Positions 1-7,864 of a stretch of 13,410 bases of DNA are shown piece by piece. Made by a program: the position numbers and the translations under genes. Source of the DNA: Deltaproteobacteria bacterium (GTDB taxonomy: Bacteria > Desulfobacterota > Syntrophia > Syntrophales > UBA5619); NCBI GenBank assembly GCA_023487865.1, contig JAMDBG010000049.1, forward strand, positions 1-13,410, given 5' to 3'. The notes beneath the pieces were generated by a model. The model made no database searches and had not been told where the DNA came from. It was given only the letters and a program-made list of their open reading frames with translations. How positions within the stretch are numbered: position 1 is the stretch's first letter; the number at the start of each line of letters is the position of its first letter.

Positions 1-1043
1 ACGGAATTTTTCAGGGCGGCCAGAAAAAAAATGATCCCGGTTCCCGAAGCGCTGCCGAGTTTGTATTGAACCACCCAATACAGCACAAGAAATATCAAAC
101 CGTTTCCAATGATGTTTACCGCAAGCAGTTTCTGAATACGAAACTTCTCGGTCAGCATGCCCCATATTGCCGAACCTGCCATACCAAAGGCGGAAAAGGT
201 GCTGAGGATCAAGACCGCCGTTGTTTCACCGAGTCCCTGATCGGTCAAAAACGGATACAGATGAAAATTAATGCCCGCCTGCCCGAACGGGATCAGGCTG
301 TACAGAAGGGTCAATACCCAGAACGCCTTGGTCCGTGTTGCCTGCGTACGGGTCCAGACCGGCTCCGAATCGCCATCGGAAGCGTCAAACCGTTTTTCTT
401 TTTTGGACGGATCGGCTGTCCTTCTGATCTCGGAAGCAGACAATGCACCATCGGGCAGCAGCCCCATATCTTCCGGCCTGTGCCTGAGAAAAAGCAAGGC
501 CGGAATGCCGGATATCAAAAAAACCACTGCACCCAGTGTACCCCAGGCCAACCTCCATCCCAGAGCCAGGATGACGAACTGGACCAGCATGGGCAGAAGG
601 GCGCTTCCGAATCTTTCGCCGATCTTCGTGATTCCCATGGCTCTGCCCCGGTAACGGACAAACCAATTGGATACCGAAACGGCTGTCGCCAGACTGAGCA
701 CACCGACGGCAATCATTCGACCGACTCCAAAAAACAGATAGAGCTGCCAGATGTGAGTGACAAAGGTCATGGCACCCAGGCCGACACTCAACAGGAAGAT
801 CCCCCAGAAAGCCACCATTCTCGGCCCATGCCGATCGAGGATCGGGCCTACGACCAGAGACAACAGCCCCCCACAGACAGAACCGAAGGCAATCGCCCCG
901 GTGACGGAGGCCCGTGTCCAACCGAACTCTTCCACCATCGGCTTCATGAAGATCGAAAGAATATTCTGAAAGACGCCGGATTCGGTAAAACCGATCAAAA
1001 AGGAGACAACAACAATGATCCAGCCATAAAAGGGTTTCCTCAA
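1..1043 (-). CDS. MFS transporter, monocarboxylate / oxalate-formate type (partial)
   Basis: Inner-membrane carrier of the major facilitator superfamily. The frame stays open to the window edge, so about 347 residues are visible and the C-terminus is missing; the family usually has 400-440. The start is a TTG at 1043-1041: an in-frame TAG lies two codons upstream and GGAAGG (complement of 1050-1055) sits six bases before it. The N-terminus reads as KPFYGWIIVVVSFLIGF, the usual opening of the monocarboxylate/OxlT-like MFS group. The loop between helices 2 and 3 carries the MFS signature as GPILDRHGPR. A charged central loop (about residues 195-230, lysine- and aspartate-rich) separates the two six-helix halves. 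It lies 79 bp downstream of polA on the same strand, and no convincing terminator separates them. The substrate cannot be told from the sequence; an organic acid is the family expectation. Confidence 0.8.
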   Translation of the reverse strand, partial: MRKPFYGWIIVVVSFLIGFTESGVFQNILSIFMKPMVEEFGWTRASVTGAIAFGSVCGGLLSLVVGPILDRHGPRMVAFWGIFLLSVGLGAMTFVTHIWQLYLFFGVGRMIAVGVLSLATAVSVSNWFVRYRGRAMGITKIGERFGSALLPMLVQFVILALGWRLAWGTLGAVVFLISGIPALLFLRHRPEDMGLLPDGALSASEIRRTADPSKKEKRFDASDGDSEPVWTRTQATRTKAFWVLTLLYSLIPFGQAGINFHLYPFLTDQGLGETTAVLILSTFSAFGMAGSAIWGMLTEKFRIQKLLAVNIIGNGLIFLVLYWVVQYKLGSASGTGIIFFLAALKNS

Positions 1044-1122
1044 TTTCTACCTTCCTTCTTTACAGGAACACCTCACCCTTCCCAAGGAACCGGGCAACGG
1101 GTGAAAGGCAAAGGGCAACCAT

Positions 1123-3666
1123 TCAGGGGTGCGCCTCGTCCCAGTTTCTCCCGGCGGCGATCTCCACCCTGAGGGGCACCCGAAGCTTCAGCACCCCCGT
1201 CATTTCCTCACGGACCATATCCATCAAAGTCTCTCTTTCAGCCACGGGCGTCTCGAAGACAAGCTCGTCGTGGACCTGCATGATCATCGCGGCCGAGAGG
1301 CCTTTTTCCGCAATGCACCGGGAGATCCGGACCATCGCAACCTTGATCAGATCCGCCGCCGTACCCTGGATGGGGGCGTTGATCGCTGTCCGCTCCGCGA
1401 ACTGCCGGACGGCTGCTTGAGAGCTCATGATCTCCGGCAGATACCGTCTTCTGCAGAGGAGCGTCGTTACGTAACCGTCCCGTCGGGCCTGGTCGAGCAG
1501 TCCGTCGAGATAGTTTCTCACCTTCGCATACTTCTGAAAATAACCGTCGATATAAGCCTGGGCGAGTTTCTGAGTGATTCCCAGTTCCTTTGCGAGACCG
1601 AAAGCGCTCATCCCATAGAGGATGCCGAAATTGATCACCTTCGCCTGCCGCCTCATCTCGGCGTTGACCATCTGGGGAAAGACCCCGAAGATGTCCGAGG
1701 CGGTCCGGGTGTGGATATCCTCGCCGTCGGCAAAGGCCTCGATCAGGGATTCGTCCCCGGAGAGATGGGCCAGGACCCGAAGTTCGATCTGGGAGTAGTC
1801 GGCGGAGACGATTCCCCATCCCGGAGGGGCGATGAAGGCCTGGCGGATCCGCTTCCCCTCGAGGGTCCGGATGGGGATGTTCTGGAGGTTCGGGTTGCTG
1901 CTGGAGAGCCTCCCCGTCGCCGTCACGGTCTGGTTGTAGGAGGTGTGGACCCGCCCCGTCCGGGGGTGGACCAGCTCCGGCAGCGCATCGATATAGGTCG
2001 ATTTCAGCTTGGCCATCCCCCTGTAGGCGAGGATCTCCGCGGGCAGCTCATGGCTCCGGGCAAGAACGGAGAGGACCTCGACATCCGTGGAATACCCCTC
2101 TTTGGTCTTCCGTCCCCGGGGGAGACCCATTTTATCAAAGAGGATCACCTGAAGCTGTTTGGGAGAGTTGACGTTGAATTTCTCTCCGGCGAGCCGGAAA
2201 ATCTTCTCTTCCGAAAGGGTGAGGAGTTGTTCGACCTCCAGCGACATCGTTTTGAGGAGCGGGATGTCGAGGAGCACCCCCTTTCTCTCCATCCCCGCCA
2301 GGACCTCAACCAGGGGCATTTCGACCGAATCAAGGAGGGCTTTCATGCCCAAGGTGGCGATCTTGCCGGAAAGCTCCGTTGCGAGGACCAGCACGGCGTC
2401 GGCGCGCCGGCACGCATAGTCCTTGGCCTTCTCGACGGAAAGGGAGGCAAACGGCACGGCCTTCGTCCCGCTTCCGACGACTTCCTTTACAGAGGACACC
2501 TGGCGGCCGATGTGGTCCAGGGCCGTATCGGCAAGTTCAAAACTGTGCTTTGCCGGGTTGAGGAGGTAGGAGGCGACCATCGTGTCGCAGCCGAGCCTCC
2601 GGGGAGAAACGCCGCTTTCGGAAAGGACGATGATGGCGGTCTTCAGATCGTGGCCTTGCTTGCGGATCCCCGGATCGGCCAGAAGAGGGCCGAGGGTCTT
2701 GAGAACCGTCCCGACGGAAAGTTGCGGATCTCCGCTCTCATGGACGATCGGGACATAAAACCCTTCGCCCGGCGAGGGTGAAACGGCCAGCCCGACGAGG
2801 GAGGCCCGCATCGCCTCCGCTGAGGAGAGGACCGGTTCGAGTGCGAATTCCTCGACCTCGCCCAGACGGGCAGCCAGCGCCGCCAGCTCCTCCGGCGTCC
2901 GAACGATGCGGTAATCCCCAACGGCCTCATCCCCGCGGGTTTTGAGCTCCTGGAGTAGGGACGAAAATTCAAACTCCCGAAAGAGCGAGATGAGGAGCTC
3001 CCGATCGGGTTCACGCCGGCGGCAGGCCTCCAGGTCGAACGCGATCTCGGCGTCCGTCCGGATCTGAGCCAGCTCCCGGCTGAGCCTCGCCTTGTCGGCG
3101 TTTGCCAGAATCGCCTCACGGATCTTCAGATTGTGGATCTTCTCCGGGTGGTCCAGGATCTCCCTGACGCCCCCGAACTGCTCGATGAGGCGGAGCGCCC
3201 CTTTCGGCCCGATCCCCGGGACGCCGGGGATGTTGTCCGAGACGTCCCCCGTGAGGCCCAGGATCTCCACGACCTCGTCCGGCCCGACACCGAAGCGCTC
3301 CGTCACGGCGGCGACATCGTAGATCTTGTCTTTCATCGTATCGACCATGACGACATTGCCGGAGACGAGCTGCATCAGGTCCTTGTCGCCGGAGACGATG
3401 ACGACGTCCATTCCCTCTTGCGCCTGCCTCCGGGCGATCGTTCCAATCACATCGTCGGCCTCCAGCCCCGGTTGCTCGAGGATGGGGATGGAAAATCCCC
3501 TGACGATTTCCTTGACATAGGGGATCTGAGGGATGAGGGTATCGGGGATGGCCCGGCGCGTGGCTTTATAGTCGGCATAGGCCTCATGCCGGAAGGTAGG
3601 GGCCTTGACATCGAAGGCAACGGCGATGTAATCCGGCGCCTGATCGCGCAAGAGTTTCATCAGCAT
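1123..3666 (-). CDS. polA: DNA polymerase I, main open frame (5' end disrupted)
   Basis: Repair and Okazaki-fragment polymerase. The 847 codons from the ATG at 3666 hold, in order: most of the 5'-nuclease domain (about 1-245, with GDKD and the GDVSDNIPGVPGIG helix-hairpin-helix region), a degenerate 3'-5' exonuclease domain (about 250-440), and the polymerase domain. Motif A is SADYSQIELR (621-630, D623), motif B is RRQAKVINFGILYG (K676, F680) and motif C is MQVHDELVF (D800). All three are intact, so polymerization should work. The exonuclease carboxylates are not conserved: the DxE motif reads EPV, the NLKYD region reads DLKTA, and YxxxD reads YACRR. Proofreading is therefore predicted to be absent, as in many PolA proteins. 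The ATG at 3666 has no ribosome-binding site. The expected N-terminus, including the first catalytic Asp in LVDGSNYLFRAF, lies upstream in another frame (see 3667-3775). Confidence 0.95.
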   Translation of the reverse strand: MLMKLLRDQAPDYIAVAFDVKAPTFRHEAYADYKATRRAIPDTLIPQIPYVKEIVRGFSIPILEQPGLEADDVIGTIARRQAQEGMDVVIVSGDKDLMQLVSGNVVMVDTMKDKIYDVAAVTERFGVGPDEVVEILGLTGDVSDNIPGVPGIGPKGALRLIEQFGGVREILDHPEKIHNLKIREAILANADKARLSRELAQIRTDAEIAFDLEACRRREPDRELLISLFREFEFSSLLQELKTRGDEAVGDYRIVRTPEELAALAARLGEVEEFALEPVLSSAEAMRASLVGLAVSPSPGEGFYVPIVHESGDPQLSVGTVLKTLGPLLADPGIRKQGHDLKTAIIVLSESGVSPRRLGCDTMVASYLLNPAKHSFELADTALDHIGRQVSSVKEVVGSGTKAVPFASLSVEKAKDYACRRADAVLVLATELSGKIATLGMKALLDSVEMPLVEVLAGMERKGVLLDIPLLKTMSLEVEQLLTLSEEKIFRLAGEKFNVNSPKQLQVILFDKMGLPRGRKTKEGYSTDVEVLSVLARSHELPAEILAYRGMAKLKSTYIDALPELVHPRTGRVHTSYNQTVTATGRLSSSNPNLQNIPIRTLEGKRIRQAFIAPPGWGIVSADYSQIELRVLAHLSGDESLIEAFADGEDIHTRTASDIFGVFPQMVNAEMRRQAKVINFGILYGMSAFGLAKELGITQKLAQAYIDGYFQKYAKVRNYLDGLLDQARRDGYVTTLLCRRRYLPEIMSSQAAVRQFAERTAINAPIQGTAADLIKVAMVRISRCIAEKGLSAAMIMQVHDELVFETPVAERETLMDMVREEMTGVLKLRVPLRVEIAAGRNWDEAHP

Positions 3667-3775
3667 CGTCGGGAGTCCGTCGGGACAGTTCCCGTATCGC
3701 GTAAAAGGCCCGAAACAGGTAATTGCTCCCGTCTACGAGGACCAGCTTAGGACGTTTCTTTTCTTCCATTATCAT
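3667..3775 (-). pseudogene. polA: polA 5' segment, out of frame with the rest
   Basis: Starting at ATG 3775 (or ATG 3769) this frame encodes KLVLVDGSNYLFRAFYAIRELS, the classical first strand and metal-binding Asp of the PolA 5'-nuclease. After codon TCC (3685-3683) the family sequence continues in the frame of 3666: GGA CTC CCG ACG reads GLPT and then runs straight into MLMKLL. Only four bases separate the S and G codons where about nine are expected. The roughly eight residues normally found between GLPT and MLxxLL (of the type xAxYGxxx) are absent. Taken together, about 29 bp are missing relative to the family. This could be a true deletion that inactivates the 5'-nuclease, or an error in the sequence or assembly. 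Confidence 0.7.
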
Positions 3776-3810
3776 CGCATCACAAATGCCATGGGATCAT
3801 GCCGCGTCAT
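3772..3810 (-). CDS. possible 12-codon leader peptide before polA
   Basis: A short frame, MTRHDPMAFVMR, starts at ATG 3810. It is preceded at five bases by a full GGAGGT, and its TGA overlaps the polA ATG at 3775 as ATGA. The polA ATG has no clear ribosome-binding site of its own, so translation could be coupled through this leader. It could also be chance. No known attenuation peptide is recognised. Confidence 0.3.
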   Translation of the reverse strand: MTRHDPMAFVMR

Positions 3811-4054
3811 AGAGTACCTCCGCCTCGGCAAGGACCTCCCCACGGAAATATGGGCTCAAACAGGCCGGGGTATTGAGGTCCACTTTACGCCAGGAATGAG
3901 AACTACACTTTCCTATAGGTTATGTCAATGTGGAGAAGGATGATCTACTCAAAAGTACACACGAACCGCAATTATCCCTGTCTTTTTTGCACTATTTGTT
4001 TTATAAAACTCCGTCAATTTTTTCAGAGTCAACTTTATAGGGAGATGAGCACCC
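3776..4054. promoter_or_regulatory. divergent intergenic region, polA / hemE
   Basis: This 279-bp stretch lies between two divergent genes and must hold both promoters. For polA (minus) there is a perfect TTGACA at 3928-3923, but the hexamer 17 bases downstream (TAGTTC, 3905-3900) is poor. For hemE (plus) a TATAAA at 4002-4007 lies inside the 12-bp perfect palindrome GTTTTATAAAAC (3998-4009), without a good -35. A GGGAG at 4040-4044 precedes the hemE ATG by ten bases. Apart from the small leader frame near polA I see no other gene here. Confidence 0.35.
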
Positions 4055-5086
4055 ATGTCCAGAGCCGATAGATATTTGAGGGCATGCCGGAAGGAAAGCG
4101 TCGACTGCACGCCGGTATGGATCATGAGGCAGGCGGGCAGGTATCTAGAGGAATACCGCGCACTCAGGGCGAAGTACAGCTTTATTGAAACCTGCAAGAC
4201 ACCGGAGCTCGCGGTGGAAATAACCCTGCAACCCATCAGGCGCTTTGAACTGGATGCCGCCATTATCTTTGCAGACATCCTTTTGCCGCTGGAAAAGATG
4301 GGGATAGACTTTGAGTTTACCAAGGACGACGGCCCGCAGATCAACAACACAGTACGGACGTGGGGTGATGTGGAAAAAATGAGGGTCATGAATCCCATGG
4401 AGGAAATGTCTTACCTCATGGACGCCATCAGGATGGTAAAGCGCGAACTGGGGGGCAAGATACCGCTTATCGGTTTCTCCGGCGCACCGTTCACCCTCGC
4501 AAGCTATATCACCGAAGGGGGAGGCTCCCGGAACTATGTGTTCACCAAGTCCATGATGTACCAGGAGCCCGACACCTGGCGCCTGCTCATGGAAAAACTG
4601 ACCGACATGGTCATCGTCTACCTGAACGACCAGATCCGGGCGGGCGTCCAGGCCGTGCAGGTGTTCGACAGTTGGGTGGGTTGCCTCTCGCCGGCCGATT
4701 ACCGGGAATTTGTGCTTCCGTACCAGAAACGGTTGATGGAGTCCCTCGACAAATCTGCGCCGCACATCCACTTCGCCTTCGGCGCGTCCCACCTGCTGCC
4801 GATGGTCAAAGCGGCGGGCGGCGACGTGGTCGGTCTCGACTGGCGCACGGATATCGATGAGGCCTGGAAGACGCTGAACTACGAGCCTGCCGTCCAAGGG
4901 AACCTCGACCCCGTCGCCCTGTACGGTTCGCAGGACTATATCATGGGGCGCGTAAAGGACATCCTGGACCGCGTGGCCAACCGGAACGGCCACATCTTCA
5001 ACCTGGGTCACGGCATACTGCCCACCGCGCCGCCCGACAATGTGAAATACATGATCGATCTTGTGCACGAGCTGAGCAGGAGATGA
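4055..5086 (+). CDS. hemE: uroporphyrinogen III decarboxylase
   Basis: Cytosolic enzyme that removes the four acetate carboxyls of uroporphyrinogen III to give coproporphyrinogen III. At 343 residues it has the normal family length. The N-terminal signature PVWIMRQAGRYLEEY (20-34) carries the two substrate-binding arginines R25 and R29. The catalytic aspartate is D74 in IIFADILLP. GFSGAPFTLASY (140-151) and the C-terminal FNLGHGILP are the other family hallmarks. It is the first gene of a three-gene operon: its TGA overlaps the hemH ATG by four bases (ATGA at 5083-5086), which implies translational coupling. The start at 4055 places the family signature at the usual distance from the N-terminus and has GGGAG upstream. 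Confidence 0.96.
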   Translation: MSRADRYLRACRKESVDCTPVWIMRQAGRYLEEYRALRAKYSFIETCKTPELAVEITLQPIRRFELDAAIIFADILLPLEKMGIDFEFTKDDGPQINNTVRTWGDVEKMRVMNPMEEMSYLMDAIRMVKRELGGKIPLIGFSGAPFTLASYITEGGGSRNYVFTKSMMYQEPDTWRLLMEKLTDMVIVYLNDQIRAGVQAVQVFDSWVGCLSPADYREFVLPYQKRLMESLDKSAPHIHFAFGASHLLPMVKAAGGDVVGLDWRTDIDEAWKTLNYEPAVQGNLDPVALYGSQDYIMGRVKDILDRVANRNGHIFNLGHGILPTAPPDNVKYMIDLVHELSRR

Positions 5087-5976
5087 TGACGACCGGCATA
5101 TTGTTGGTGACCCTGGGCGGTCCCCGCGCTCCGGAGGAGATACCGGGATTCATCCGGAACTTTGTCGGCAGGGAACTCCCCCCTCCGGCCATGAAGGCCG
5201 TGGTTGAACGCTACGAAAAAATCGGCGGTTTTTCACCGCTGGTGCGGATCACCGGGGAGCAGGCGCAGGCGCTGGGTGGGGCGCTCGGCCCCAAGTATCT
5301 CTGCGCCCCCGCTTTCCGCTATGTGCGGCCCTTCATCGAAGAGGCCCTGGATGAGATGGCGGAAGCGAAACCCACGCGAATTCTCGTGCTGCTGCTTTCC
5401 CCTTTTTACGCGGGCGTCACCACGGGAAATTACATCGAGAGGGCCAAAGAACATCTGAAAAAGAAGCCCCTTTCCATGCCGGTGGATTTTATCCACAGTT
5501 GGTTTCGCGAGCCGCTTTTCATCGAGAGCTGGGTGGAGAAATTGAAAGAAGCCCCCTCGAACGAGAAGGCGTTCACCCTTTTTTCGGCGCACAGCCTGCC
5601 GACAAAAAATTCGGATGAGCCGTACCGGCAACAGATCGAAGAAACCGTGGAGACGGTCGTCGCGCGCGCCGGAATCAGGGACTATGCCCTCGGATGGCAG
5701 AGCATTCCGAACAACGCTCGGGAACCATGGATAACGCCCACCGTGGAGGAGCGAATCGATGAAATCGCCGCCGCCGGTTTTGGAAGCATTGTCCAGGTGC
5801 CTGTCGGTTTCACCGCGGACCACATCGAGACGCTCTATGACGTCGACATCCTCCACCGTCATTATGCGCGGGAAAAAGGCATTTCCTTCCGCCGCCTCTC
5901 TTCGCTCAATGCCGGCGACACTTTCATAAGGGCCTTGAAGGAGGTCGTATTGAAGTTTAAGGGAGATGAAGAATAA
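5083..5976 (+). CDS. hemH: ferrochelatase
   Basis: Inserts ferrous iron into the porphyrin (protoporphyrin IX, or coproporphyrin III in the coproporphyrin-dependent variant). At 297 residues it is a compact bacterial form without the C-terminal extension of eukaryotic enzymes. The catalytic histidine is H170 in LFSAHSLP and the acidic partner is E249 in VPVGFTADHIETLYDVD. GGFSPLVRIT (48-57) and SPFYAGVTTGNYIERAKE (106-123) fit the family. No cysteine cluster for an iron-sulfur centre is visible. It starts inside the stop codon of hemE and ends six bases before hemY, so the three form one transcription unit. Which porphyrin it uses cannot be decided from sequence alone; the neighbouring HemY fits either route. 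Confidence 0.95.
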   Translation: MMTTGILLVTLGGPRAPEEIPGFIRNFVGRELPPPAMKAVVERYEKIGGFSPLVRITGEQAQALGGALGPKYLCAPAFRYVRPFIEEALDEMAEAKPTRILVLLLSPFYAGVTTGNYIERAKEHLKKKPLSMPVDFIHSWFREPLFIESWVEKLKEAPSNEKAFTLFSAHSLPTKNSDEPYRQQIEETVETVVARAGIRDYALGWQSIPNNAREPWITPTVEERIDEIAAAGFGSIVQVPVGFTADHIETLYDVDILHRHYAREKGISFRRLSSLNAGDTFIRALKEVVLKFKGDEE

Positions 5977-5982
5977 TCGCCC

Positions 5983-7404
5983 ATGAACGGTAAAGATTCA
6001 GATATGACCCGGAAGAGCCCGAGGGTAGCGATCGTCGGCGGCGGCATCTCCGCCCTTACCTGCGCGGTCGATTTGAAGGAAAAGGGGTTCGACTTCACGA
6101 TCTTCGAAAAGGAAAATTCCGCCGGCGGCAAGCTTCTCACGGAGAAAATCGGAGGGCTTGTTGTGGAGGGAGGGCCAGACAGCTATCTTCCCGAAAAGGT
6201 CTGGTCGGTGCAACTGATCAGAAAGATCGGACTCGCCGGCGATATGCTCTGCTCGAACGACGATTTCAAGGGCACCTTCATCTATTCCGGCGGGCGTCTC
6301 CACCGCCTCCCCGAAGGGGTCATGCTCATGGTGCCCACCATGATCATGCCGCTGGCCACATCCAGCCTCATCTCCTGGCCCGGCAAGATACGAATGGGCA
6401 TGGAACTCTTCGTCCCGCGGCGGAAAGACCACAAGGACGAAAGTCTTGCCGATTTCGTCACCCGCCGGCTCGGCAGGGAATGCCTGGAGAAGATCGCCGA
6501 ACCCCTCGTGGCGGGCATCCACACCTCCAACCCGGTCAACATGAGCGTTCTTGCCATTTTTCCCCGGTTCATCGACATGGAGCAGAAGTCCGGGAGTCTG
6601 ATCAAAGGCATGGTAAAGGCGATGAAACAAATGCCGCCTCCGAACCCGTCCGGTCCCCCGATGACCTACTTCATGTCCCTGAAAGAGGGCATGCAGGAGC
6701 TTGCGCACCGATGCGTATCGCACATCGGGGCGGAGCGGGTGAAGACGGGAGCCGCCGTTGTCTCCGTCGTGAAAAACGAGAAAGGGTACCGCCTCGCCTT
6801 CGGCGACGGTACGACGGCCGATTTCGACGCCGTTGTGCTTGCCACGCCGTCTTACATCACAAAGGACATCCTGAAGGACGTCGATCGAGAGCTCTGCGAC
6901 CGGTTGTCCGCCATCGAATGGTCGTCGACGGCGACGATTACCCTCGCATTCCGGAAAGAGGACATCAAAAAGCCGCTTCGTGGATTCGGATTTATCGTTC
7001 CCCGCGTCGAGAACAGAAGATTAAACGCCTGTACCTGGAGTTCGATAAAATGGTCCTACCGGGCGCCGGAAGATACCCTGCTCATCCGATGTTTCGTCGG
7101 CGGCGGGCACCACGAAGAGCTCGTATCCCTGAATGACGAGGAGTTGCTCGGCGTGGTTCTCGAAGAACTCAGAGAGATCGTGGGCATCGCCGCGAAGCCG
7201 GTGGTCTTCAAGGTATACCGCTGGTTTAGGGGAATGCCCAAGTATACTGTGGGCCATTTGGGACGCATAGCCGCAATCGATGAAAAACTGAAGGCGCACC
7301 GGGGGCTTTATCTTATCGGTTGCAGCTACCGCGGCATCGGGATCGGGGACTGCGTGAAAAGCGGTTTCGACGCGGCGGCGGCGGTCGAGGCGCTCCGGCC
7401 TTAA
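5983..7404 (+). CDS. hemY: protoporphyrinogen / coproporphyrinogen oxidase, HemY type
   Basis: Oxygen-using FAD flavoprotein family that oxidises porphyrinogen to porphyrin before metal insertion; 473 residues, normal length. The N-terminal Rossmann motif is VAIVGGGIS (15-23) with the ribose-binding acid at E42 (IFEKE). The second FAD motif is VEGGPDSYL (61-69), and the C-terminal FAD-contact segment is GCSYRGIGIGDCVKSG (446-461). It is the last gene of hemE-hemH-hemY. The start at 5983 lies six bases after the hemH stop; the ATG at 6004 is an alternative closer to the Rossmann strand, and neither has a strong ribosome-binding site. The same gene order occurs in Firmicutes (hemEHY) and in delta-proteobacterial genomes. 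In an anaerobe the electron acceptor other than oxygen is unknown. Confidence 0.92.
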   Translation: MNGKDSDMTRKSPRVAIVGGGISALTCAVDLKEKGFDFTIFEKENSAGGKLLTEKIGGLVVEGGPDSYLPEKVWSVQLIRKIGLAGDMLCSNDDFKGTFIYSGGRLHRLPEGVMLMVPTMIMPLATSSLISWPGKIRMGMELFVPRRKDHKDESLADFVTRRLGRECLEKIAEPLVAGIHTSNPVNMSVLAIFPRFIDMEQKSGSLIKGMVKAMKQMPPPNPSGPPMTYFMSLKEGMQELAHRCVSHIGAERVKTGAAVVSVVKNEKGYRLAFGDGTTADFDAVVLATPSYITKDILKDVDRELCDRLSAIEWSSTATITLAFRKEDIKKPLRGFGFIVPRVENRRLNACTWSSIKWSYRAPEDTLLIRCFVGGGHHEELVSLNDEELLGVVLEELREIVGIAAKPVVFKVYRWFRGMPKYTVGHLGRIAAIDEKLKAHRGLYLIGCSYRGIGIGDCVKSGFDAAAAVEALRP

Positions 7405-7478
7405 GAAAATCACCCTTTCCGCACTTTTTCCCTTGACAATAGGACGATAGTTCTAGCGAGTGCCCCTCTGCAATATGA

Positions 7479-7507
7479 TTGACAAATATCGTAGAAGGTG
7501 TTTTATT
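7479..7507 (+). promoter_or_regulatory. candidate promoter for the integron integrase
   Basis: A perfect -35 TTGACA (7479-7484) is separated by 17 bases from TTTATT (7502-7507, 4 of 6 matches to TATAAT). It lies about 47 bases before the intI start at 7554, which has GGGAGGGG just upstream. Because cassettes and intI point the same way, this promoter could also feed the cassettes. A second TTGACA at 7433-7438 has no usable -10. Confidence 0.4.
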
Positions 7508-7553
7508 GACTTCGTTTTTCGTTCCCATCTTCACCAGCCAGGGAGGGGCAAAG

Positions 7554-7864
7554 ATGAATGCATCGGGAACACTATTGTTAAACAGCGTCGGGGAAAGGAT
7601 ACATCCGCTGCCGGCATCTATCCACGTACCACCCTGTCAGTCGGCTCGCCAATCCCCCAAACTCCTTGATCAACTGCGGGAGGCCCTGCGTTCCCGCCAC
7701 TACAGTCACCGTACGGAGGCCACCTATTGCCACTGGAAGGGGGTTACGACATTCGGACGGTATAGGAACTCCTTGGTCACAACGATGTAAAGACGACTAT
7801 GATCTATACGCATGTTTTAAACCAGGGACCATCCGGCGTGCGCAATCCCATTGATGAGCTTTAA
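7554..7864 (+). pseudogene. intI: integron integrase remnant (internally deleted)
   Basis: Tyrosine recombinase of the integron family, broken. From ATG 7554 (GGGAGGGGC five bases upstream) the frame gives the family N-terminus PKLLDQLREALRSRHYSHRT, then EATYCHW, ending at 7736; compare IntI1 [20 protein letters not shown]. Immediately afterwards, in another frame (7742 onward), comes the family C-terminus: GYDIRTV, a TAG in place of the usual Gln codon, then ELLGHNDVKTTMIYTHVL and PIDEL, stop at 7864. The box II histidine and the nucleophilic tyrosine of TTMIYTH are still readable. About 250 residues between W61 and the C-terminal piece, including the first catalytic arginine, are missing. 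The junction near 7733-7740 contains CTGG, a possible microhomology. Deletion, frameshift and nonsense together mean it cannot make an active integrase. Confidence 0.85.

Noticed and set aside
1044..1122. CACCC...GGGTG hairpin between polA and the MFS gene as a terminator
   Set aside because: The stem is short with a large loop and there is no T run on the minus strand after it.
66..1172. 368-codon plus-strand open frame across the MFS gene
   Set aside because: Low-complexity, polar translation with no family likeness. The minus strand encodes a clear 347-residue MFS protein with membrane helices over the same bases.
1129..2781. 550-codon plus-strand open frame across polA
   Set aside because: Antisense shadow of the GC-rich polA gene, without a ribosome-binding site or recognisable domain.
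4145..5068. 307-codon minus-strand open frame across hemE
   Set aside because: Antisense shadow of hemE; histidine- and valine-rich translation without family features.
7460..7669. 69-codon frame overlapping the intI 5' region
   Set aside because: Different frame from the integrase, no ribosome-binding site and no likeness to any family; the intI reading explains the same bases.
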